Assembly: GCA_003135995.1 (NCBI GenBank) | Contig: PNBM01000249.1 | Span: 13,240 to 19,669, forward strand | Reading direction: 5' to 3' | DNA: 6,430 nt | DNA from: Ignavibacteriota bacterium | GTDB lineage: Bacteria; Bacteroidota; Ignavibacteria; Tepidaquicellales; Tepidaquicellaceae | Shown: piece by piece, positions 1 through 6,290 of the stretch | Layout of the letters: the number at the start of each line of letters is the position of its first letter | How positions within the stretch are numbered: position 1 is the first letter of the stretch | The notes under the pieces: generated by a model | What the model was told of the DNA's origin: nothing | What the model saw: the letters and a program-made list of their open reading frames with translations, nothing else | The model's database searches: none | Translations under genes and position numbers: made by a program

Positions 1-121
1 TAGTAAAATATTTATAATGCATTTCAATCCTTTGTGTTTTTGAAGAGTATATTAATTTTATATTAGTATTCGTGTTTACCAAATAGAAATTTTCAAAATA
101 ATTTATTTAATTAAATAAAAC

Positions 122-520
122 ATGAATAAAATTAAAAAACCCCGTATAACAAAAAAAAACAAACCTAAAATAAAAAAAAACATGCAAAAAACAACTTTGA
201 ATTTCACTTTCAAATTACAGCCTCAAATGGTTGTAACTACTTTAACAGTTGAGGAATCATCTTTAGAAAAGAACGATTTAGAAAAAATGCGTTCTGAATC
301 AGACCACAATACAATCGAAGGAAAAATAGATTTTGATATAGTAAGTATATCGGATCTAATCACAATAAGTTTAGAGGGCGTTGGGGCCGGGTTAAGTTCA
401 AATGGGTCATTAACTGTTAATTTTACGTATAATGGTAAAAAACTATTCGCTGATGATAAAATAGTCTATGCGGATTCTGGTAAATTTGAAATGTTCGAAA
501 CTGATATAAAATTACCTTAA
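122..520 (+). CDS. Small basic-tailed, beta-rich protein of unknown function (first gene of a three-gene cluster)
   Basis: I do not recognise this protein (132 aa). Residues 1-20 are a strongly basic tail, 10 of 20 being Lys or Arg, with no hydrophobic segment, so there is no signal peptide. From Met21 the sequence changes to alternating polar/hydrophobic stretches that suggest beta strands (for example LNFTFKLQ at 26-33, SLTVNFTYNG at 96-105) and an acidic middle section (44-71). There are no cysteines and no catalytic motif I can name. The start is uncertain. ATG at 122 gives 132 aa, while ATG at 182 gives a 112-aa protein starting just where the structured part begins, preceded by an A-rich leader like those of its neighbours. 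The gene lies 40 bp before the 447-aa secreted protein on the same strand, so co-transcription is likely. A cytoplasmic location is inferred only from the lack of a signal peptide. The reading frame is well supported; the function is unknown. Confidence 0.7.
   Translation: MNKIKKPRITKKNKPKIKKNMQKTTLNFTFKLQPQMVVTTLTVEESSLEKNDLEKMRSESDHNTIEGKIDFDIVSISDLITISLEGVGAGLSSNGSLTVNFTYNGKKLFADDKIVYADSGKFEMFETDIKLP
151..180 (+). repeat. Two A9 homopolymer tracts at the 5' end of the first gene
   Basis: Nine consecutive A residues occur at 151-159 and again at 172-180, the second ending two bases before the alternative ATG at 182. If translation starts at 122, both tracts are inside the coding sequence and encode much of the lysine-rich tail; a slip of one base would shift the frame. 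If it starts at 182, both lie in the leader and could only affect initiation. The tracts are plain to see; any role is inference. Confidence 0.6.
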
Positions 521-560
521 AATACTTTACAAATATTTATTAATTAATCAAAATATATTT

Positions 561-1904
561 ATGAAAAAATTTATATTCATATATATTTTATTTGTTTTTA
601 TAAATAATATGCACGCTCAGGGCTTAACCCAAAGTGCTGATGCCAAAAGTACAATCTATTTCAAAGGAACAAATATAAATATTGATTTAGGAAAAGCTGA
701 TCTCAGTTTTGGCTTAAATAATCTTGATGCTACAATAGGAGATCCTTCCAAAATATTCTGGGGATTCGGTGTAAAAGCAAAAGACGAAGAAGGAATCGGG
801 AATCTTTTTAGCAATGGAGAACTTGTACCTTTTGGAGCTTTTAATTGTTATTTCGGGTGGTCATATTCAAACACTGTAATCCCCCATTATAACGAAATAG
901 AAGCGCAACTTCTTGAGCAAAGGACTCAAATAAAAAATGAAAAATATAAATTACTTCTTAATAAGACAGAAATTAATATAGAAAATATTTCAAACGATGA
1001 TTCTATGTTATATAATTTAAAACACTCGTTACTTAAAATATTGAATTCGGAAAATTTCAACGAATCTGAGTTCTTTGATACCCTTAAATTACGTGATGAT
1101 AAGAATGATTCTTTCAATTCACATGTTGATAGTGCAAAAAGGAAAATCAGAAATTCTTATGATTCTCTAAATATATCATTAAAAACTATTTATCAACCCA
1201 AAATAAAAGAAATTGATTCTAAAAGAAAAATCTATAAAGACGCTTATAAAGATATCCCTTATTTTCAATTATTATTTTTTGGGTTTGGCGAAATCAATGC
1301 CATGAATTTCAAACATTTTACAAGTTTCGATTCATTAAATTTGAATAATAGTTTTAACAGTGAATATTTTAGAGGGGGAAAAATAGGGCTTGGAATTAAT
1401 ATGCAATATGGAAATTTCTTATTTGGTTTGACTTATGATTATATAAAAACTAATAATTTTAATTTATTAACAAAAAAAGATTTCACACTAAGACAAACTT
1501 TTAATAGTGGAAATTTAACATTAATTAATGAAAAAAAAATAGAAGCATATTCAGGCGATTATGGCGATGTAGAAATTAATGATTTAAATTTTGACTTCAT
1601 TTGGAATCTAAAACTTGATGAAAAAGCCACAAATCATATTTTAATTAATCCTTATATAAGGTCACAATTATTTAGTAGAAATGAAAGTCTTTTACCAAAC
1701 AAAATGGATATTGGTTGCGGGTTTTATTTTTTCCAACAGACTGGAAAATTCCTTGGGGGATTGTATATTGAGCTTCCTGATGTATTTAATGATTACGAAA
1801 AAGTTAAACCTATTACAGAACAAGACTTAAGAGAACCTTTTAAAAGACTTACATTTGGAATTGTAGGGAAATATTCATTTAATAGTCTTTTAAACTCATT
1901 TTGA
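561..1904 (+). CDS. Secreted, probable outer-membrane beta-barrel protein with a long charged helical insert
   Basis: The family is unrecognised (447 aa). Residues 1-19 form a typical signal peptide: MKK, a hydrophobic core, then MHA before Gln20, the 'AQ' cleavage style common in Bacteroidota. No cysteine follows the site, so it is not a lipoprotein. Residues 30-105 are beta-like with aromatic and glycine-rich stretches (WGFGVKAK at 67-74, CYFGWSYS at 96-103). Residues 108-232 are different: charged, Lys/Glu/Ile/Leu-rich and probably helical or coiled coil. Beta-like segments resume at 233 (LLFFGFGEI, KIGLGINMQYG, FLFGLTYDYI, LGGLYIEL, LTFGIVGKYSF) and the chain ends in Phe447, as many outer-membrane barrels do. 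A barrel split by a helical domain is my inference; a periplasmic beta protein is the alternative. The gene sits 40 bp after the small gene and 47 bp before the membrane nuclease-like gene, and is extremely A+T-rich. The start is set by the signal peptide. Confidence 0.82.
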   Translation: MKKFIFIYILFVFINNMHAQGLTQSADAKSTIYFKGTNINIDLGKADLSFGLNNLDATIGDPSKIFWGFGVKAKDEEGIGNLFSNGELVPFGAFNCYFGWSYSNTVIPHYNEIEAQLLEQRTQIKNEKYKLLLNKTEINIENISNDDSMLYNLKHSLLKILNSENFNESEFFDTLKLRDDKNDSFNSHVDSAKRKIRNSYDSLNISLKTIYQPKIKEIDSKRKIYKDAYKDIPYFQLLFFGFGEINAMNFKHFTSFDSLNLNNSFNSEYFRGGKIGLGINMQYGNFLFGLTYDYIKTNNFNLLTKKDFTLRQTFNSGNLTLINEKKIEAYSGDYGDVEINDLNFDFIWNLKLDEKATNHILINPYIRSQLFSRNESLLPNKMDIGCGFYFFQQTGKFLGGLYIELPDVFNDYEKVKPITEQDLREPFKRLTFGIVGKYSFNSLLNSF

Positions 1905-1951
1905 TAATAACTAATAATTTTTTAAAGAATTAATTTACAATATTATATATT

Positions 1952-2806
1952 ATGGATTTCTTATCGTACATAAATAAAATTATTCATTATATCTCAATTA
2001 TTTTACGAGATTCAAAAATTTTAACTAATTTTATTATTATATGTCTTTTAATTATCACTTTTGTGTATTTTGGAATATTATTATTTAGAAACGAAGATTT
2101 TTTTGTTGAAAAAAACCTTAAAATTGGAGGGGCTTTTTTAATAGCAATATTGTCATTATTTAGCAATAGTGAAATTGTCTATGTTATAGCAATTTTTATT
2201 ATTGCTACATTCATTACCAAACTAGATTTCCTTGAAAATTTTGCTGCAATAATTTGGAATAGAGCTTTTGTCTATGATTATAGAAAAGCTACACTTATTC
2301 CACAAAGCAAAGATGAAATAAGATTAAAGTCTGAAAAGAATCTTTTGTTTTCAAAAAGATTATCTTTTTCAGATAATATTAATTTTAATAAAGATTCATT
2401 AATAAAATTTGAAGATTCGGTAATGAAAAAATTGATGTCATTTGATTTTATTGGGAATGTTAGAAGGAATATCAAATTAAGACTTGGATCCGGAGCCACA
2501 TATTATTTCGATGCTTTAATATCTTCATCTGATTTTGAATATATTGTGGAAATAAAATATCTAAAATCAGATGATCCCATACTAAAAATCAAACAGAAAT
2601 TAGCTACAAATATTGACGTTTTAGATAATTACTATAAGAATAAAAATATATTTAAATTTATTTCGGCTATATTAATTGTACCTTCTACTTTTAATTCCGC
2701 AAAAACTGATGATAATATATTTATTTTGAAATATAATGAACAATCCAATACTTTTGAAAACGAAAATGAATTTACAAGTTGGTATATTGATAATCTTTTT
2801 GAGTAA
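1952..2806 (+). CDS. Membrane-anchored PD-(D/E)XK nuclease-like protein
   Basis: The protein has 284 aa. The N-terminal third is hydrophobic: one membrane span at about 25-45 and a second hydrophobic region at about 58-90 that could hold one long or two short spans. The rest is soluble. Residues 150-245 fit the order of the PD-(D/E)XK nuclease fold: a helix with Glu154 (KFEDSVMKKL), a basic stretch (RRNIKLRLGSGA), a strand with Asp187 (YYFDALI), a strand with Glu200-x-Lys202 (YIVEIKYLK), a helix with Gln215, and a hydrophobic strand (FISAILIVP, 236-244). Asp187, Glu200 and Lys202 have the usual spacing of the catalytic triad, so the site looks intact. DNA cleavage is expected from the fold but unproven, since some relatives are inactive. 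With a short N-terminal tail and two spans, the nuclease part probably faces the cytoplasm. It is the last gene of the tight three-gene run. Mrr/HJR-like nucleases with N-terminal membrane segments are known, but I cannot assign a named family. Confidence 0.8.
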   Translation: MDFLSYINKIIHYISIILRDSKILTNFIIICLLIITFVYFGILLFRNEDFFVEKNLKIGGAFLIAILSLFSNSEIVYVIAIFIIATFITKLDFLENFAAIIWNRAFVYDYRKATLIPQSKDEIRLKSEKNLLFSKRLSFSDNINFNKDSLIKFEDSVMKKLMSFDFIGNVRRNIKLRLGSGATYYFDALISSSDFEYIVEIKYLKSDDPILKIKQKLATNIDVLDNYYKNKNIFKFISAILIVPSTFNSAKTDDNIFILKYNEQSNTFENENEFTSWYIDNLFE

Positions 2807-2812
2807 TTTTAT

Positions 2813-2842
2813 AATAAATATTTATTCGAATTACATGTAATT
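2813..2842. repeat. Two adjacent 14-bp perfect palindromes downstream of the nuclease-like gene
   Basis: AATAAATATTTATT (2813-2826) and AATTACATGTAATT (2829-2842) are each identical to their own reverse complement, separated by two bases. They begin six bases after the stop codon at 2806, between two convergent genes. As RNA hairpins they would be short and A/U-rich and no long T run follows, so they are poor intrinsic terminators. The second could equally be a site for a dimeric DNA-binding protein. In such A+T-rich DNA the first may be chance. Confidence 0.45.
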
Positions 2843-2911
2843 TCCTGTTTGAAAATTCAATACTATTTCAAGACTAAGTATTTTATTTTCCCAAATTCAT
2901 TTTAACTCTCG

Positions 2912-3247
2912 CTACCCCTCCAGCGTCCTGAAATTATTTAACAGTTTAATTATGACAGAATCTTCCGGGTAGGCGGAATTTATTTTTTCCAGTGCATAGA
3001 TTGCCTTCTTATAGTCTTTAGAGTCGTCATATATTTGAATGAGCGTTTTATATGTATAATAATCACTGTTCAGAAATTCATCCTGATTTAGTTTATCTAA
3101 TATCACTTTTTCGATTTTCGGAATTAATTTTTCAAAATCAGTTGTTCTTTTTGATGATGCATAAAAATTTTTCATATTATAATACATAAAATTCGCGGGA
3201 ACAAAGACATCAACCTCAGCTTTTCTTCCATCTGCGCAACCCGGCAT
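2912..3247 (-). CDS. Small TPR-containing protein, possibly the remnant of a longer gene
   Basis: The predicted product is 111 aa and I do not recognise it. Residues 63-96 match one tetratricopeptide repeat: Tyr73, Ala82, Leu86 and Pro94 fall at the TPR consensus positions 11, 20, 24 and 32. Residues 38-58 are an amphipathic stretch that could be a degenerate preceding repeat. The N-terminus has no signal peptide or membrane segment. Upstream the frame stays open for only ten codons before a stop at 3278-3280, and none of them is a start codon, so Met1 (3247) or the internal Met21/Met25 must be used. One TPR alone is unusual, as these repeats normally occur in runs of three or more. This could be the C-terminal end of a larger TPR protein that lost its front, or a genuine small protein. 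It faces the three-gene cluster convergently and the large Tol-like gene divergently. Confidence that it is expressed is moderate. Confidence 0.5.
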   Translation of the reverse strand: MPGCADGRKAEVDVFVPANFMYYNMKNFYASSKRTTDFEKLIPKIEKVILDKLNQDEFLNSDYYTYKTLIQIYDDSKDYKKAIYALEKINSAYPEDSVIIKLLNNFRTLEG

Positions 3248-3256
3248 ATCATAAAA

Positions 3257-3286
3257 TTTGCATAATGTTTTTATCCGTTATATTTG
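3257..3286 (+). promoter_or_regulatory. Candidate Bacteroidota-type promoter for the Tol-like gene
   Basis: TTTG at 3257-3260 and TATATTTG at 3279-3286 match the two boxes of the Bacteroidota primary sigma promoter (TTTG and TAnnTTTG). The spacer is 18 bp, slightly shorter than the 19-21 bp reported for Bacteroides. Transcription would begin around 3291-3295, giving a leader of about 45-50 nt before the ATG at 3340. The match is visible; use as a promoter is inferred, and the A+T-rich background raises the odds of chance. Confidence 0.4.
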
Positions 3287-3339
3287 AATTGAAATAATAA
3301 ATAATGGTTACAATATTAAATAAAATATAGAATATTGAA

Positions 3340-6159
3340 ATGAGGAGAGTATTTATAAAAATAATATCCTTTTTAACATTATTTTTTCTTTTTATAACGT
3401 CTGCGAATTCTCAGTTCGTCGACTTCGGAAGAAATAAAGTACAATATTCAAACTTCGACTGGTACGTTTTAACTACCGAACATTTTCAAATACATTATTA
3501 TAAAGAGGAAAAGGAACTTGCCGAGCAGGGCGCCTTCTTTGCCGAAGAAAGCTATAAAGTCTTACAGCAAAAATTTAAACACAGCCTGATCGATACCGTT
3601 CCTCTTATATTTTATTCTTCCCCGACACATTTTAAACAAACCAATACTACAGAGGGTCTCATCCCGGATGGTGTCGGCGGTTTCTTTGAATTCATTAAAG
3701 GCAGGGTTGTTATCCCGTTCGATGGCTCGCTTGGAAATTTTAAGCACGTAATCCGGCATGAACTCACGCACGTTTTTATGATAAGTAAACTCACAAGTGA
3801 TTTAAAACTGCACGGTATTATTTCCGACCGTGTACTTCCCCTTTGGTTCACGGAAGGTCTCGCTGAATATTTTTCAACCGAATGGGATATGCAGGCGGAA
3901 ATGGTAATGAAAGATGCAGTATTGAATAACTATATCGTGGGCTTGAGCGACTGGGAAGAATTTTTTGGTACATTCTTTATGTATAAACTCGGACAGAGAG
4001 TTTTGCAGTATATAAGCGATAATTTTGGTGAAGATAAAATTATTCAGCTAATTGATAACATGTTTATGGACGATAATTTTGAGGTCGTTATGAAATATAC
4101 TATCGGAAAAGATTATGCGGAATTCGACAAAGATTTTCTTTATTATTTAAAGAAGCAATATTATCCCCAGCTTACGCAAAATGATAATCCCTCACAGGTA
4201 AGTAAAAATATTTTTTCCGACGGATTTGCTCATAAACCTGCTTACATTAATTTGAATGGCAAAGAAGAAATATTCTTTATTGGCAATCGTACAGGATACA
4301 CAAGCATTTTTAAAACCAACCTTGAAAAACGCGGTGTGTGCAGTCTTGTAATCGAAGGGGAATCATCCGATGAGTTTGAGCAATTTCATTATTTCAGAAC
4401 AGGTCTGGATATTTCTAAAAACGGCAGGCTTGCATTCATTACACAGCGCGGAGAAAAAGATGAATTGTATATTTACGATATAAACCTTGACAAAATATTG
4501 TCTGAATATTCTTTCAAAGATATCGTCGGAATCGGCTCCCCTGCATTTAGCAAAGACAATAAGCAAATAGCATTTTCGGGAACGGAATTTTCAGGCAAAA
4601 CTGATTTATACATTTTAAATCTTGAAACAGGCAAATTGAAGAGACTTACAAATGATTATTATGATGACATCGACCCGTGCTTTTCTCCCGATGGAGAATA
4701 TCTTGTATTCGCTTCCGACAGAACTCTTTATGGAAAAAATAACCGGTACAATCTTTTTTTATATAATCTTAGTAATAATAAAATCGATTATCTCACAAAA
4801 GGAGATGAAATTGATAACGCACCGCAATTTTCAAATGATGGGAGCAAAATAATTTTCACTTCAAACGTGAACGGCTCTCAAAATATCTGGATGATAGATT
4901 CTGTTTTTCAGACTCCGACAAAAATGAAACAGATTACAAATTTTACTACTTCGGCATTTGACCCGAAATGGTGCGGAGATAATAATATTGTATTTTCTTC
5001 GTATGAGCGCGGCAACATTACAATCCGCATGATTGATAGCGTGATAAAAAAATTCGATACGAGCAGCGTTGCTAAAGAAACCGATAAATCGGAATTAAAA
5101 AACACGTGGACTGTTTCAAGATTAAATTCAGATGAACAAAAATCAAATCTGAGGTATGAAAAGAAATTCACTCTTGATATTGCTACAACTGCATTGACGA
5201 CCGACCCCGTATTCGGAACGTTTGCCGGAGGAGCATTATCTTTGAGCGATATGCTGAGTAACGAAAGATATTATTTTCTTATTTACAACAATTCGAATTA
5301 CGAGACGGAATTCTGGAAAAGTTTTAATATTGCCATTTCAAAACTTTCGCTTGAAAAAAGATTAAACTATGCTTATGGAATATACCATCTCTCGGGGGAA
5401 AGATATGACCTAACCGAAAGTGATTTAGTTTATTATGAAAGAATTTACGGAGGCTATTTAAGTTTTTCCTATCCTCTTTCTTTCTTCAAAAGAATCGAAA
5501 CCTCGACAAGCTTATCGGAGTCCGAAAAAGATATAGATATTCTTAACAACAGGAGGTCATTATTATTATCGAATTCTGTTTCCTATGTTCGGGATAATAC
5601 ACTCTGGTATTATACCGGACCAATAGACGGGGAAAGGTTGAATCTTACGCTGGGTTATACATCCGATATCGAAAATTCGAATGAAAATTATTACAGCATT
5701 TTGTTTGACTACAGAAAGTATGTCCGCCTTGCACGACCAACATCACTCGCATTTCGGGGGCAATTTTTTATGAATGAAGGCAAAAATGCAAGAAGGTATT
5801 TATTGGGCGGAAGCTGGTCACTAAGGGGCTGGCCATGGATATCGATTCGGGGAACGAAACTCTGGCAGACTAATGTGGAATTGAGATTTCCATTGCTCGA
5901 TGAACTTGATTTAAGACTGCCTTTTAATATGAATATCGGTTTTCCCGGAATCCGCGGAGCCGTATTTTTTGATGCGGGAAATTGCTGGGATACAAAAGAT
6001 AATTACGGCGATAATAAAGGAAGCATCGGTGCCGGATTCAGATTCAATTTGTTCGGAGCCATAGCTCTAAGATATGATATCGGCAAAAGAATAATAAATA
6101 ATTTTAAAAGTCTTCAGACTAACGTTTTTCAGCAATTCTTTTTCGGATGGGACTTTTAA
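3340..6159 (+). CDS. Outer-membrane protein: peptidase-MA-like domain, Tol-type beta-propeller, Omp85-like barrel
   Basis: The protein has 939 aa in three parts after a signal peptide (about 1-24, ending ANS before Gln25). Residues 30-275 resemble peptidase MA-type gluzincins: HELTH at 140-144 supplies two zinc-binding histidines and the catalytic Glu141, and WFTEGLAEY at 169-177 supplies the third ligand, Glu172, so the site looks complete. Residues 296-580 contain PD40/TolB-like propeller blades, clearest at FSKDNKQIAFSG (403-413), FSPDGEYLVFASDR (448-461) and FSNDGSKIIFTSN (497-508). Residues about 610-939 look like an Omp85-type 16-strand barrel: LRGWP at 828-832 resembles the conserved VRGF/Y motif of loop 6, followed by AVFFDAGNCW, GAGFRFNLFG and a terminal Phe939. 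Such proteins are often annotated 'biopolymer transporter Tol', but no Tol function follows from this. It probably sits in the outer membrane with peptidase and propeller in the periplasm; substrate unknown. The gene is richer in G+C than its upstream neighbours. The start is set by the signal peptide. Confidence 0.9.
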   Translation: MRRVFIKIISFLTLFFLFITSANSQFVDFGRNKVQYSNFDWYVLTTEHFQIHYYKEEKELAEQGAFFAEESYKVLQQKFKHSLIDTVPLIFYSSPTHFKQTNTTEGLIPDGVGGFFEFIKGRVVIPFDGSLGNFKHVIRHELTHVFMISKLTSDLKLHGIISDRVLPLWFTEGLAEYFSTEWDMQAEMVMKDAVLNNYIVGLSDWEEFFGTFFMYKLGQRVLQYISDNFGEDKIIQLIDNMFMDDNFEVVMKYTIGKDYAEFDKDFLYYLKKQYYPQLTQNDNPSQVSKNIFSDGFAHKPAYINLNGKEEIFFIGNRTGYTSIFKTNLEKRGVCSLVIEGESSDEFEQFHYFRTGLDISKNGRLAFITQRGEKDELYIYDINLDKILSEYSFKDIVGIGSPAFSKDNKQIAFSGTEFSGKTDLYILNLETGKLKRLTNDYYDDIDPCFSPDGEYLVFASDRTLYGKNNRYNLFLYNLSNNKIDYLTKGDEIDNAPQFSNDGSKIIFTSNVNGSQNIWMIDSVFQTPTKMKQITNFTTSAFDPKWCGDNNIVFSSYERGNITIRMIDSVIKKFDTSSVAKETDKSELKNTWTVSRLNSDEQKSNLRYEKKFTLDIATTALTTDPVFGTFAGGALSLSDMLSNERYYFLIYNNSNYETEFWKSFNIAISKLSLEKRLNYAYGIYHLSGERYDLTESDLVYYERIYGGYLSFSYPLSFFKRIETSTSLSESEKDIDILNNRRSLLLSNSVSYVRDNTLWYYTGPIDGERLNLTLGYTSDIENSNENYYSILFDYRKYVRLARPTSLAFRGQFFMNEGKNARRYLLGGSWSLRGWPWISIRGTKLWQTNVELRFPLLDELDLRLPFNMNIGFPGIRGAVFFDAGNCWDTKDNYGDNKGSIGAGFRFNLFGAIALRYDIGKRIINNFKSLQTNVFQQFFFGWDF

Positions 6160-6167
6160 GAGCAATT

Positions 6168-6188
6168 TTAAATGTTAAATGTTAAATT
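6168..6188 (+). repeat. 7-bp direct repeat just downstream of the Tol-like gene
   Basis: TTAAATG is repeated in tandem at 6168-6174 and 6175-6181, with a third copy from 6182 that diverges at its last base. The run is flanked by two copies of TTAAGAGC (6156-6163, overlapping the stop codon, and 6187-6194). This is a small tandem duplication in non-coding DNA and no function is apparent. Confidence 0.5.
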
Positions 6189-6200
6189 AAGAGCTTTTCT

Positions 6201-6256
6201 GTAATACAACATTTATGTTGTGATGTTTTTCGTAACGCAACATTTATGTTGCGACT
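6201..6256 (+). repeat. Tandem pair of short hairpins with compensatory differences
   Basis: Two 25-bp copies lie at 6201-6225 and 6232-6256 (offset 31 bp) and differ at five positions. The first folds as ACAACA-TTTA-TGTTGT (6206-6221), the second as CGCAACA-TTTA-TGTTGCG (6236-6253). The A-T pair 6206/6221 in copy 1 is replaced by the G-C pair 6237/6252 in copy 2, and T6205/G6222 by C6236/G6253, so pairing is kept while sequence changes. A T5 run follows the first hairpin at 6226-6230, so it might contribute to transcription termination after the Tol-like gene. A dispersed palindromic element is the other likely reading. Confidence 0.65.
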
Positions 6257-6290
6257 CTTATATATAGTTCTAAAACTTATTAAGTCATAT

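Noticed and set aside
13..66. TATAAT (13-18) and a TTGAAG/TATTAG pair (40-66) as a promoter for the first gene
   Set aside because: In DNA this A+T-rich such matches are expected by chance, the TTGAAG/TATTAG spacing is 15 bp, and neither fits the TAnnTTTG type expected for the likely host group.
926..1117. Minus-strand open frame opposite the 447-aa gene
   Set aside because: It lies entirely inside a well-supported gene with a signal peptide and shows no domain of its own; such frames arise by chance in A+T-rich DNA.
2278..2499. Minus-strand open frame opposite the nuclease-like gene
   Set aside because: It is antisense to the PD-(D/E)XK region, with no start context or domain; a shadow of the real gene.
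2912..3247. Assignment of the TPR fragment to the tail of a large DUF2723-type membrane glycosyltransferase
   Set aside because: Some large proteins of this group have TPR-like ends, but I see no specific motif beyond one generic TPR, so naming the family would be a guess.
3562..3851. Two overlapping minus-strand open frames opposite the peptidase domain
   Set aside because: They lie antisense to the conserved HELTH region, overlap each other in different frames and have no recognisable features.
4652..4852. Plus-strand open frame in another frame inside the propeller region
   Set aside because: It is fully nested in the Tol-like gene, whose frame shows clear PD40 motifs here; no independent evidence.
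6154..6200. Intrinsic terminator directly after the Tol-like stop codon
   Set aside because: The TTAAGAGC copies are direct, not inverted, repeats, and no stable stem followed by a T run can be drawn in this stretch.
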